Below are positions 63,101 to 63,430 of a DNA stretch of 64,000 nt, in pieces. The notes beneath the pieces were generated by a model that was given only the letters and a program-made list of their open reading frames with translations, had not been told where the DNA came from and searched no databases. Within the stretch, counting starts at the first letter, position 1; each line of letters starts with the position of its first letter. The position numbers and the translations under genes are program-made. Origin of the DNA: Montifringilla adamsi (Eukaryota; Chordata; Aves; Passeriformes; Passeridae); contig JAGGNK010008337.1 of assembly GCA_017590115.1 (NCBI GenBank), positions 2,170,001-2,234,000 of the forward strand, in the 5' to 3' direction.

Positions 63101-63430
63101 GAGTCATGTTTCAGTGCACACCAGTATTCAAGGCTGGGTTTAGGGTTCCTCCATGAGATCTGTTCCTAAAAACCAGCTTTGGTTTTGCTGCAAAAATACG
63201 ATCTCAGCTTTGTCTTTCAAACTGTGAACCTGTGAGGAGCTGGCAGTGGGACTTGGAGACAGAATATTCTTTGCTTGGGAGTGACACAATGACCTTTTTG
63301 TGGAGGACTGGAGGTGTGCAGCTCATTCCCTGCTCTCTTTGCAGATGTTCCAGCGCCTGTGTATCCACGTGATCCAGAGGCTGAGGCCAGTGCATGCACA
63401 CCTTTATCTACAGCCAGGAATGGAAGACTG
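3047..63430 (+). CDS. USP34: USP34, internal part of the gene (54 coding exons)
   Basis: Encodes the middle 2,151 codons of USP34, a giant cysteine protease of the USP (peptidase C19) family; the human protein is about 3,546 residues. It removes ubiquitin from substrates. Known roles of the mammalian protein include stabilising axin in Wnt/beta-catenin signalling, stabilising RNF168 in the DNA-break response, and BMP/Smad1 signalling in bone. Seen here: exon-by-exon translation matches the USP34 I know almost continuously. It includes the acidic Ser-rich region with 12 His, the Cys box GLTNLGATCYLAS (exon 38), the finger CSHC (exon 43), the His box TADGGHYYSF (exon 45) and the motif YLFNDAEV (exon 46). 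All introns are GT-AG, phases join without error, and there is no internal stop. N- and C-terminal parts lie outside the window. Identification is secure; a few splice boundaries (exons 8, 19, 36) have alternatives. Confidence 0.97.
3115..10040 (+). other. Intron 1 (6.9 kb)
   Basis: The longest intron. It contains one CR1 LINE remnant in minus orientation near 8409-8575. The rest is AT-rich single-copy-looking DNA with short T and A runs. Open frames near 4940-5173, 5869-6210 and 8846-9142 have no recognisable protein similarity and no conserved motif; I treat them as chance. Confidence 0.8.
8409..8575 (-). mobile_element. CR1 LINE 3' fragment, minus orientation
   Basis: On the + strand the stretch starts CAGAATCATGAAGGTTGGAA and runs through GACCCAGCCTTGCCATG and CACTAAACCATGTCCC. 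This is the reverse complement of the 3' untranslated end of avian CR1. Inside, the phrase AGGGATGGCAACTNTGAAA occurs twice (about 8526 and 8557), a small local duplication. It is old and diverged. Confidence 0.75.
10041..10233 (+). CDS. USP34: USP34 exon 2, residues 23-87
   Basis: Acceptor ATTTCCCCAG, donor GTAAGA. The leading G completes the Arg codon from exon 1, then YLCKLSDQELRQSAARN and on to GLSQIT. A helical-repeat segment identical or nearly so to mammalian USP34 as I recall it. Ends in phase 0. Confidence 0.97.
10234..13099 (+). other. Intron 2 (2.9 kb)
   Basis: Holds a two-copy tandem duplication of about 80 bp at 10858-11015 (listed separately). Otherwise AT-rich, with no recognised transposon and no coding potential beyond short chance frames. 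Confidence 0.75.
10858..11015 (+). repeat. Two-copy tandem duplication, unit about 80 bp
   Basis: The segment starting CCATAGAGAAACAGTCCCAC at 10858 recurs at 10938. Both copies end GAGCTTTTTCAGTTTTGTGT. The copies differ by only a few bases (AGGGCAAAAG against AGTGAAAAAAG), so the duplication looks recent. No coding function seen. Confidence 0.93.
13100..13161 (+). CDS. USP34: USP34 exon 3, residues 88-107
   Basis: A 62-nt exon encoding NQLHTFNDVCNNESLVSDTE plus the first two bases of Thr (AC). Acceptor TAACTGTAG after a T-rich tract, donor GTAAGT. Too short for an open-frame search; found from frame and similarity. Confidence 0.95.
13162..19629 (+). other. Intron 3 (6.5 kb)
   Basis: Long intron. 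I recognise no transposon with certainty. There are scattered short homopolymers (for example an A run near 16230) and mostly AT-rich sequence. Frames near 14673-14948, 15421-15669, 15846-16142 and 18931-19227 are unrelated to anything I know. No second gene is supported. Confidence 0.7.
19630..19711 (+). CDS. USP34: USP34 exon 4, residues 108-135
   Basis: Begins with G completing Thr, then SIAKELADWLISNNVVEHIF and GPNLHIE. Acceptor CATCTCCAG. The donor is GTTTGT, which departs from the usual GTRAGT. Separated from exon 5 by only 92 bp. Confidence 0.95.
19804..19896 (+). CDS. USP34: USP34 exon 5, residues 136-166
   Basis: 31 codons beginning IIKQCQVILNFLAAEGRLST and ending IWAAAQ, phase 0 at both ends. 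Acceptor CACTTTGCAG, donor GTATAT. Matches the mammalian protein almost residue for residue. Confidence 0.96.
19897..21842 (+). other. Intron 5 (1.9 kb)
   Basis: AT-rich intron. I see no transposon, RNA gene or coding segment. Frames at 21045-21347 and 21479-21742 on the minus strand look random. Confidence 0.7.
21843..21968 (+). CDS. USP34: USP34 exon 6, residues 167-208
   Basis: 42 codons beginning LKHCSRYIHDLFPSLIKNLD and ending SAHTEQ, phase 0 to phase 0. Acceptor ACCTTGTAG, donor GTAAAG. The tail STLHPSAHTEQ differs from the mammalian SALEPSVHTEQ that I recall. Intron 6 (377 bp) holds nothing recognisable. Confidence 0.96.
22346..22475 (+). CDS. USP34: USP34 exon 7, residues 209-251
   Basis: 43 codons starting TLYLASMLIKALWNNALAAK and ending LPMGNKK, plus one base of the next Glu. 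Acceptor TTTCCAG, donor GTGTGT. Intron 7 (566 bp) shows no feature other than T-rich stretches. Confidence 0.95.
23042..23077 (+). CDS. USP34: USP34 exon 8, 36-nt microexon, residues 252-263
   Basis: A 36-nt exon encoding EEEELRRAAPSP and the first base of Trp. Acceptor TTTTTTCCATCAG, donor GTAAGT. It enters and leaves in phase 1, so skipping it keeps the frame (one Gly would replace the acidic insert and Trp). The acceptor is followed directly by AAGAAG, so use of a second AG three bases on would drop one Glu. The mammalian protein has a near-identical segment here. Intron 8 (341 bp) holds nothing recognisable. Confidence 0.9.
23419..23549 (+). CDS. USP34: USP34 exon 9, Ser/Asp-rich, residues 264-307
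   Basis: Completes Trp and encodes SPAASPQSSDNSDTHQSGGS then DIEMEEQLINRTKHVQQRLS and DTE. A disordered acidic linker with many possible Ser/Thr-Pro or acidophilic kinase sites. The acceptor TGAATTAG has a poor pyrimidine tract. Donor GTAAGA. Intron 9 (442 bp) is ordinary apart from a short GAT run near 23909. Confidence 0.94.
23992..24608 (+). CDS. USP34: USP34 exon 10, large acidic/Ser-rich exon ending in 12 His
   Basis: The largest exon (617 nt), residues 308-512. It encodes a low-complexity Ser/Gly/Asn stretch, an acidic run (EEEDEEEED), a variable GC-rich segment, then the conserved TGDFLGETIGNELFNCRQF block and twelve consecutive His codons (all CAC but one CAT) before Asp. Probably intrinsically disordered. 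The block at 24301-24420 diverges from the mammalian protein I recall while both flanks are conserved. Acceptor ATAATTTCAG, donor GTAGGT. A CR1 element starts about 18 bp past the donor. Confidence 0.96.
24565..24603 (+). repeat. CAC/CAT triplet run coding poly-histidine
   Basis: Twelve His codons in a row preceded by Gln and followed by Asp-Gly. The same 12-His tract is present in the human protein as I recall it, so it is a retained feature of USP34. One CAT interrupts the CAC run, which limits slippage. Confidence 0.95.
24627..24865 (-). mobile_element. CR1 LINE 3' end, minus orientation
   Basis: Starts CACAGAATCACAGAATGATT on the + strand, followed by AGACCTTCAAGGTCATCGAG, CTAAACCATGGCACCCAGTG and CATCCAGGGATGGTGACC. 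This is the reverse complement of the 3' end of avian CR1, with the octamer-like tail at the left edge. It is clearly truncated. The left edge is only about 18 bp from the exon 10 donor. Confidence 0.92.
24866..25301 (+). other. Rest of intron 10
   Basis: AT-rich intronic sequence with no recognised element, ending in the T-rich acceptor CTTCTTTTACAG of exon 11. Confidence 0.7.
25302..25516 (+). CDS. USP34: USP34 exon 11, residues 513-584
   Basis: Completes Gly, then HMVDDMLSADDVSCSSSQVS, EKNMADFDGEESGCEEELVQ and a more structured segment ending YHEHLSQ, plus one base of Gly. Donor GTAAGA. This marks the return from the disordered acidic region to the helical core. Confidence 0.96.
25517..27218 (+). 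other. Intron 11 (1.7 kb)
   Basis: AT-rich intron with no recognised repeat family or RNA gene. Short frames at 25676-25959 and 26035-26238 look random. Confidence 0.7.
27219..27334 (+). CDS. USP34: USP34 exon 12, residues 585-623
   Basis: Completes Gly and encodes PAVHKHQYNSNAVTDINLDN then VCKKGNTLLWDLVQDEDA. Acceptor TTGTGCAG, donor GTGAGT. The intron to exon 13 is only 83 bp, close to the minimum for vertebrates. Confidence 0.96.
27418..27545 (+). CDS. USP34: USP34 exon 13, residues 624-665
   Basis: Encodes IHLSEGLINEAEKLLCSLVC then WFTDRQIRMRFIEGCLENLA and NN, plus two bases of Arg. Acceptor TTGCTGTAG, donor GTAACT. The mammalian protein has VNLSEG where this has IHLSEG. Confidence 0.95.
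27546..28214 (+). other. Intron 13, part before the CR1
   Basis: Ordinary AT-rich intron sequence; nothing recognised. Confidence 0.65.
28215..28662 (+). mobile_element. CR1 LINE 3' end, plus orientation
   Basis: Typical avian CR1 3' sequence in sense orientation. It contains CAGACTGCCCAGAGCAGTGT, CATCCCTGGAACTGTCCAAG, GGAAGGTGTCCCTGTCCATG and the end CCCTTCCAACCCAGATCACT, then a tail of two ATGATTT-like units. About 450 bp, 5'-truncated, ending about 110 bp before exon 14. It is a different subfamily version from the copy in intron 10. Confidence 0.95.
28775..28864 (+). CDS. USP34: USP34 exon 14, residues 666-695
   Basis: Completes Arg, then SVVVSLRLLPKLFGTFQQFG and SSYDTHWIT, plus two bases of Met. 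Acceptor TTTCTCCCTTAG, donor GTAAGT. Intron 14 (505 bp) holds nothing recognisable. Confidence 0.95.
29370..29465 (+). CDS. USP34: USP34 exon 15, residues 696-727
   Basis: Completes Met, then WAEKELNMMKLFFDNLVHYI and QAVREGRHKHA, plus two bases of Leu. Acceptor TTGCCACAG, donor GTAAGT. Confidence 0.95.
29466..30587 (+). other. Intron 15 (1.1 kb)
   Basis: Contains a near-perfect 49-bp direct duplication (30436-30537, listed separately). The rest is AT-rich with no recognised element. Confidence 0.75.
30436..30537 (+). repeat. Direct duplication, two 49-bp copies, period 53 bp
   Basis: AAACAATTATTTATGCTTTT at 30436 recurs at 30489 and both copies run to GAGTAGGAAAGAAG with no mismatch that I can see. 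A 4-bp TTAT lies between them. The identity argues for a recent slippage or repair event. Confidence 0.95.
30588..30670 (+). CDS. USP34: USP34 exon 16, residues 728-755
   Basis: Completes Leu, then YSHSAEVQVRLQFLTCVFST and LGSPDHF, plus one base of Arg. Acceptor TTTTCATTTAG, donor GTGAGT. Intron 16 (581 bp) contains a small 10-bp inverted repeat CATTATGTAC/GTACATAATG at 30945-30969 and is otherwise unremarkable. Confidence 0.95.
31252..31406 (+). CDS. USP34: USP34 exon 17, residues 756-807
   Basis: Completes Arg, then LSLEQVDILWHCLVEDSECY, DDALHWFLNQVRSKDQHAMG and METYKHLFLEK. Acceptor CAATTGTAG, donor GTATGT. Virtually identical to the mammalian protein. Intron 17 (885 bp) holds nothing recognisable. 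Confidence 0.96.
32292..32405 (+). CDS. USP34: USP34 exon 18, residues 808-845
   Basis: 38 codons from MPQLKPETISMTGLNLFQHL to GGSNSE, phase 0 at both ends. Acceptor TTTGTTTAG, donor GTGAGC. The frame stays open for about 75 codons into intron 18 (680 bp), which otherwise holds nothing recognised. Confidence 0.96.
33086..33185 (+). CDS. USP34: USP34 exon 19, residues 846-878
   Basis: Encodes LCGMDQFWGIALRAQSGDVS and RAAIQYINSYYIN, plus one base of Gly. The acceptor is a CAGCAG tandem. I chose the second AG because the mammalian protein reads SELCGM; use of the first AG (exon start 33083) adds one Gln. Donor GTATCA. The next intron is 144 bp. Confidence 0.88.
33330..33489 (+). CDS. USP34: USP34 exon 20, residues 879-931
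   Basis: Completes Gly, then KTGLEKEQEFISKCMESLMI, ASSNLEQDSHSSLTIIERGL and LMLKTHLEAFRR, plus two bases of Arg. Acceptor GTTTTGCAG, donor GTAAAG. Intron 20 (399 bp) has a short A run near 33776. Confidence 0.96.
33889..34015 (+). CDS. USP34: USP34 exon 21, residues 932-974
   Basis: Completes Arg, then FAYHLRQWQIEGTGISSHLK, ALSDKQSLPLRIVCQPAGLP and DK. Acceptor TTCCTAAG, donor GTGAGG. The intron to exon 22 is 95 bp. Confidence 0.96.
34111..34258 (+). CDS. USP34: USP34 exon 22, residues 975-1023
   Basis: Encodes MTIEMYPSDQVADLRAEVTH, WYENLQKEQINQQAQLQEFG and QSSRKGDFP, plus one base of Gly. Acceptor TTTCTTTCAG, donor GTGAGC. Confidence 0.96.
34259..35857 (+). other. Intron 22 (1.6 kb)
   Basis: AT-rich intron; no repeat family, RNA gene or extra exon recognised. 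Frames at 34595-34887 look random. Confidence 0.7.
35858..35958 (+). CDS. USP34: USP34 exon 23, residues 1024-1057
   Basis: Completes Gly, then GLMGPVRMISSGHELTTDYD and EKTLHELGFKDMQ. Acceptor TTATCCTAG, donor GTACTG. An antisense frame of 141 codons (35887-36312) overlaps it but continues into the LTR-like sequence and is not considered real. Confidence 0.95.
36104..36513 (-). mobile_element. Probable solo LTR of an endogenous retrovirus, minus orientation
   Basis: Read on the minus strand, the end shows CCTGCTTTATTCTTTAGCTC, then TGTCCAGCCTCTGC and a terminal AAGGCATCA. This resembles the R/U5 end of avian ERV LTRs as I know them, with a polyadenylation-signal-like AATCAA just before. The element is GC-richer than its surroundings. 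The left edge on the + strand would be TGATGCC at 36104. The right edge is uncertain, perhaps near AACTGCA at 36508-36514. I could not find a clean target-site duplication. No viral genes are present. Confidence 0.55.
36550..36587 (+). repeat. Perfect 38-bp palindrome
   Basis: TTTAGGTTTTAGGCATTCA followed directly by its reverse complement, centred between 36568 and 36569, with no spacer and no mismatch. An extra TAGGTTT motif precedes it, so the left arm contains tandem TTTTAGG units. Confidence 0.95.
36594..36666 (+). repeat. Direct tandem duplication, 39-bp period
   Basis: TTTGAATGCCTTAAGTGAAA at 36594 recurs at 36633 as TTTGAATGCCTTAAGTAAAA. Both copies end in GACCCAAACTT or AACCCAAACTT. 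The phrase GAATGCCT also appears in the adjacent palindrome, so the two structures probably share an origin. Confidence 0.9.
36800..37009 (+). CDS. USP34: USP34 exon 24, residues 1058-1127
   Basis: 70 codons, phase 0 at both ends. It starts MVFVSLGAPRRERKGEGVQL, has the Pro-rich PASCLPPPQKDNIPM, then a Leu-rich helix (LLLLQEPHLTTLFDLLEMLA) and ends AMEDSE. Acceptor CTGTTCCAG, donor GTAATT. Intron 24 (618 bp) holds nothing recognisable. Confidence 0.96.
37628..37753 (+). CDS. USP34: USP34 exon 25, residues 1128-1169
   Basis: 42 codons from SARCEELHLHAENLSRRVWE through LLMLLPTCPNMLQAFQNISD to EQ. Acceptor GTTTGTCAG, donor GTGAAC. Mammals have SLRCEE at the start. Intron 25 (744 bp) has no recognised element. 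Confidence 0.95.
38498..38620 (+). CDS. USP34: USP34 exon 26, residues 1170-1210
   Basis: 41 codons, GNDSFSWKDLLRIKSAHKLL then YALEIIEALGKPNRRIRRES and T. Acceptor TCTTTTAAG after a T-rich tract, donor GTAATT. The mammalian version starts SNDGLNWKELLKIK, so the first dozen residues have drifted. The intron to exon 27 is 116 bp. Confidence 0.95.
38737..38820 (+). CDS. USP34: USP34 exon 27, residues 1211-1238
   Basis: 28 codons, GSYSDLYPDSDDSSEDQIEN then SKNTWSCK, a short acidic Ser/Asp loop. Acceptor TTATCTTTAG, donor GTTTGT. Intron 27 is 320 bp with nothing recognised. Confidence 0.95.
39141..39227 (+). CDS. USP34: USP34 exon 28, residues 1239-1267
   Basis: 29 codons, FVAAGGLQQLLEIFNSGILE then PKEQESWTV, an armadillo-like helix pair. 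Acceptor TACTTACAG, donor GTAGGT. Intron 28 (821 bp) has no recognised element. Confidence 0.96.
40049..40249 (+). CDS. USP34: USP34 exon 29, residues 1268-1334
   Basis: 67 codons. Starts WQLDCLACLLKLICQFAVDP, includes FAWSGVAESHRKRTWPGKSR (a basic patch) and ends HIPRLTE. Acceptor CCTCCCCAG, donor GTAGGA. The KTTSDHVKG stretch differs from the mammalian KAAGDHAKG. Confidence 0.96.
40250..41599 (+). other. Intron 29 (1.35 kb)
   Basis: AT-rich intron whose only marked feature is an uninterrupted run of 24 T at 41554-41577, just upstream of the exon 30 acceptor. Confidence 0.8.
41554..41577 (+). repeat. Poly-T run (24 T) in the exon 30 acceptor region
   Basis: Twenty-four consecutive T, interrupted at each end only by G or C, ending 22 nt before the AAAG acceptor of exon 30. 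It serves as the extended polypyrimidine tract. Confidence 0.95.
41600..41682 (+). CDS. USP34: USP34 exon 30, residues 1335-1361
   Basis: Encodes VFLVLVQGTSLIQRLMSVAY then TYDNLAP, plus two bases of Arg. Acceptor TTTTTAAAG, donor GTACAA. The CAG inside (CTTGTCCAG, 41632-41640) is a possible cryptic acceptor but would cut into conserved sequence. Confidence 0.94.
41683..42773 (+). other. Intron 30 (1.1 kb)
   Basis: No recognised element; AT-rich. Confidence 0.7.
42774..42814 (+). CDS. USP34: USP34 exon 31, 41-nt small exon, residues 1362-1375
   Basis: Completes Arg and encodes VLKAQSDHRSRHE plus one base of Val. Acceptor TCTTCCCATCAG, donor GTCAGT (non-consensus position 3). Skipping it would shift the frame, so it should be constitutive. 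Confidence 0.93.
42815..44544 (+). other. Intron 31 (1.7 kb)
   Basis: Dominated at its left end by a degenerate minisatellite (42931-43372, listed separately). The rest has no recognised element. Confidence 0.75.
42931..43372 (+). repeat. Degenerate minisatellite, 39-40 bp period, about 11 units
   Basis: The phrase GAAATCCAGTCTGG(TTTT) recurs at about 42953, 42993, 43034, 43081, 43121, 43161, 43200, 43239, 43296 and 43334, mostly 38-41 bp apart. Each unit ends in a CAATTCCAGG-like segment. Because the period is often 39 bp, antisense frames of 98-179 codons with a 13-residue repeat arise through it. These are by-products. Confidence 0.92.
44545..44669 (+). CDS. USP34: USP34 exon 32, residues 1376-1417
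   Basis: Completes Val, then THYSMWLLVSWAHCCSLVKS and SLADSDHLQDWLKKLTLLIP and E. Acceptor TTCTCCTCCTGCAG, donor GTATGA. Confidence 0.96.
44901..44940 (+). repeat. Two-copy 21-bp tandem repeat
   Basis: TTTGTTGAAATTTCTGGGT occurs at 44901 and again at 44922 without a mismatch. Confidence 0.93.
45112..45177 (+). repeat. Three-copy 22-bp tandem repeat
   Basis: CTAAAGCTAGAC or CTAAAGCTAGTC recurs at 45115, 45137 and 45159, exactly 22 bp apart, with T-rich spacers. Low divergence between units. Confidence 0.9.
45800..45952 (+). CDS. USP34: USP34 exon 33, residues 1418-1468
   Basis: 51 codons: TAVRHESCNGLYKLSLSGLD, GGDSINRSFLLLAASTLLKF, then LPDAQALKPIR. Phase 0 both ends. Acceptor TTTTCCTAG, donor GTAAGA. 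Confidence 0.96.
45995..46145 (+). repeat. A/T-only low-complexity tract in intron 33
   Basis: About 150 bp made almost wholly of A and T (AAAAATATAAAAATATTTAA-like), immediately downstream of exon 33. No coding meaning. The rest of intron 33 (825 bp in all) holds nothing recognised. Confidence 0.85.
46778..46882 (+). CDS. USP34: USP34 exon 34, residues 1469-1503
   Basis: 35 codons: IEDYEEETVLRPGCKEYFWL then LCKLIDNIHVKDASQ. Acceptor TTTCCACAG, donor GTAGGT. Intron 34 (497 bp) holds nothing recognisable. Confidence 0.96.
47380..47435 (+). CDS. USP34: USP34 exon 35, residues 1504-1521
   Basis: A 56-nt exon encoding TTLLDLDALARHLADCIR plus two bases of Ser. Acceptor TTGAATCAG, donor GTGAGC. 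Followed by an intron of only 109 bp. Confidence 0.94.
47545..47665 (+). CDS. USP34: USP34 exon 36, residues 1522-1562
   Basis: Completes Ser, then REILDHQDGNVEDDGLTGLL, RLATSVIKHKPPFKFSREGQ. The acceptor is a CCAGCAG tandem. The first AG gives Ser-Arg-Glu as in mammals; the second would delete the Ser. Donor GTGAGG. Confidence 0.93.
47666..48892 (+). other. Intron 36 (1.2 kb)
   Basis: Holds a small four-copy repeat of about 20 bp at 48100-48178 (AAACTGTTTATTTATATTA-like). Nothing else recognised. Confidence 0.7.
48100..48178 (+). repeat. Four-copy tandem repeat, about 20 bp period
   Basis: AAACTATTTT, AAACTGTTTA, AAACTGTTTT and AAACTATTTA begin at about 48101, 48121, 48140 and 48160, each followed by a T-rich piece ending in ATT or CCT. 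AT-rich minisatellite-like. Confidence 0.85.
48893..49076 (+). CDS. USP34: USP34 exon 37, residues 1563-1623
   Basis: 61 codons: EFLRDIFNLLFLLPSLKDRQ, QPKCKSHSSRAAAYDLLVEM, VKGSVENYRLLHNWVMAQHM, then Q and one base of Ser. Acceptor TGTTTTCCAG. The donor is GTAAGA after CAGT. This is the last exon before the protease domain. Confidence 0.95.
49077..52142 (+). other. Intron 37 (3.1 kb) before the catalytic domain
   Basis: Third-longest intron. It holds an open hydrophobic frame of 159 codons at 49942-50421, but its composition is T-rich and it matches no family I know. I see no RT, gag or env remnant and no LTR-like end. Other frames (50334-50627, 51180-51422, 51763-52071) look random too. Confidence 0.65.
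52143..52306 (+). CDS. USP34: USP34 exon 38, start of the USP domain with catalytic Cys
   Basis: Completes Ser, then SHAPYKWDYWPHDDVRAECR, FVGLTNLGATCYLASTIQQL and YMIPEARQAIFTAK (residues 1624-1678). The Cys box GLTNLGATCY is the USP signature. The nucleophile is the TGT codon at 52235-52237 (window residue 1655, human Cys1903). The Asn of TNLG supports the oxyanion hole by family analogy. Acceptor GCTTTTCACAG, donor GTGAGT. Confidence 0.97.
52307..53296 (+). other. Intron 38 (1.0 kb)
   Basis: AT-rich; no repeat family, RNA gene or exon recognised. Confidence 0.7.
53297..53362 (+). CDS. USP34: USP34 exon 39, residues 1679-1700
   Basis: 22 codons, YSEDMKHKTTLLELQKMFTY then LM, part of the USP thumb helices. 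Phase 0 both ends. Acceptor TTTCTGATAG, donor GTAGGT. Confidence 0.95.
53363..54481 (+). other. Intron 39 (1.1 kb)
   Basis: AT-rich intron; nothing recognised beyond short A runs and a brief TG run near 54401. Confidence 0.7.
54482..54628 (+). CDS. USP34: USP34 exon 40, QQD-type box, residues 1701-1749
   Basis: 49 codons: ESECKAYNPRPFCKTYTMDK, QPLNTGEQKDMTEFFTDLIT, KIEEMSPEL. The segment GEQKDMTEFF corresponds to the QQDAxEF box found after the Cys box in USP proteases. Acceptor TTATCCAAAG, donor GTGAGT. The intron to exon 41 is 92 bp. Confidence 0.97.
54721..54777 (+). CDS. USP34: USP34 exon 41, residues 1750-1768
   Basis: 19 codons, KNTVKSLFGGVITNNVVSL. The LFGG segment is the beta strand before the USP finger. 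Acceptor TCATTCACAG, donor GTAAGT. The intron to exon 42 is 103 bp. Confidence 0.96.
54881..54958 (+). CDS. USP34: USP34 exon 42, residues 1769-1794
   Basis: 26 codons, DCEHVSQTAEEFYTVRCQVA then DMKNIY. The finger motif here has a single Cys (DCEHVS), where many USPs have CxxC. Acceptor CTTTGTTCAG, donor GTAAGT. Intron 42 (654 bp) holds nothing recognised. Confidence 0.96.
55613..55707 (+). CDS. USP34: USP34 exon 43, finger CxxC, residues 1795-1825
   Basis: Encodes ESLDEVTIKDTLEGDNMYTC then SHCGKKVRAEK, plus two bases of Arg. The CSHC knuckle is the second pair of the USP zinc-finger-like fingers. Donor GTGTGG is weak against the consensus. Acceptor TTCCATGTAG. Intron 43 (943 bp) has no recognised element. 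Confidence 0.96.
56651..56823 (+). CDS. USP34: USP34 exon 44, residues 1826-1883
   Basis: Completes Arg, then ACFKKLPRILSFNTMRYTFN, MVTMMKEKVNTHFSFPLRLD, MTPYTEDFLMGKNDRKE, plus one base of Gly. LPRIL..FNTMRYTFN corresponds to the conserved LPxxLxxHLKRF region of USPs. Acceptor GATCCTTCAG, donor GTAAAA. Intron 44 is 311 bp and unremarkable. Confidence 0.97.
57135..57288 (+). CDS. USP34: USP34 exon 45, His box, residues 1884-1934
   Basis: Completes Gly, then FKEDGGYLKETESYEYDLIG, VTVHTGTADGGHYYSFIRDI, VNPHAYKNNK, plus two bases of Trp. The catalytic His is the CAT codon at 57230-57232 in GGHYYS (window residue 1916, human His2164). The first 12 residues lie in a loop that differs from mammals (EDGGYLKE against EVSDHSKD as I recall). 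Acceptor TTCTTTCAG, donor GTGAGC. Confidence 0.97.
57289..58052 (+). other. Intron 45 (764 bp)
   Basis: Contains overlapping frames of 70-90 codons on both strands at 57553-57838 in a purine-rich stretch. No similarity seen; judged chance. Confidence 0.7.
58053..58131 (+). CDS. USP34: USP34 exon 46, third catalytic box, residues 1935-1961
   Basis: Completes Trp, then YLFNDAEVKPFDSAQLASEC and FGGEMT. The FND motif carries the third active-site position. The residue aligned with USP7 Asp481 is Asn (AAT at 58063-58065), followed by Asp (58066-58068). Acceptor TGCCTTGCAG, donor GTAAGT. The frame stays open for about 70 codons into intron 46 (868 bp), where I see nothing else. Confidence 0.97.
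59000..59053 (+). CDS. USP34: USP34 exon 47, residues 1962-1979
   Basis: 18 codons, TKTYDSVTDKFMDFSFEK. Acceptor TTCTTGACAG, donor GTATTT. The intron to exon 48 is 95 bp. Confidence 0.95.
59149..59244 (+). CDS. USP34: USP34 exon 48, end of the USP domain, residues 1980-2011
   Basis: 32 codons, THSAYMLFYKRMEPEEENGK then DYKFDVSSELLE. SAYMLFYKR is the C-terminal strand of the USP fold. Acceptor TTCTCCAAG, donor GTACAA. Confidence 0.96.
59245..60152 (+). other. Intron 48 (908 bp)
   Basis: AT-rich; nothing recognised. Confidence 0.7.
60153..60217 (+). CDS. USP34: USP34 exon 49, residues 2012-2032
   Basis: Encodes WIWHDNMQFLQDKNIFEHTY then F, plus two bases of Gly. Start of the C-terminal helical region. 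Acceptor TTTCTTCAG, donor GTAAGT. The intron to exon 50 is 96 bp. Confidence 0.96.
60314..60389 (+). CDS. USP34: USP34 exon 50, residues 2033-2058
   Basis: Completes Gly, then FMWQLCSSIPSTLPDPKAVS and LMTAK. Acceptor TGACTCTAG, donor GTAAGG. The intron to exon 51 is 97 bp. Confidence 0.96.
60487..60534 (+). CDS. USP34: USP34 exon 51, 48-nt exon, residues 2059-2074
   Basis: 16 codons, LSTSFVLETFIHSKEK, phase 0 at both ends so skipping would keep frame. Acceptor TTTTTTTCCAG, donor GTATTC. Intron 51 is 361 bp and unremarkable. Confidence 0.95.
60896..60961 (+). CDS. USP34: USP34 exon 52, residues 2075-2096
   Basis: 22 codons, PTMLQWIELLTKQFNNSQAA then CE. Acceptor TTCTTTTTACAG, donor GTAAGT. 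Confidence 0.96.
60962..62157 (+). other. Intron 52 (1.2 kb)
   Basis: AT-rich; no repeat family or RNA gene recognised. Confidence 0.7.
62158..62238 (+). CDS. USP34: USP34 exon 53, residues 2097-2123
   Basis: 27 codons, WFLDRMADDDWWPMQILIKC then PNQIVRQ, identical to mammals as I recall. Acceptor TCTTCTGCAG, donor GTAAGA. Confidence 0.97.
62239..63344 (+). other. Intron 53 (1.1 kb)
   Basis: AT-rich; only a short (AAAC) run near 62546. Nothing else recognised. Confidence 0.7.
63345..63430 (+). CDS. USP34: USP34 exon 54, last exon in the window, residues 2124-2151
   Basis: 28 codons, MFQRLCIHVIQRLRPVHAHL then YLQPGMED, plus two bases TG of the next codon. Acceptor CTCTCTTTGCAG, donor GTAAAA. 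I recall Gly after MED in mammals; TG plus one base here gives Trp or Cys (or a stop if the next base were A). The downstream exon is outside the window. Confidence 0.93.
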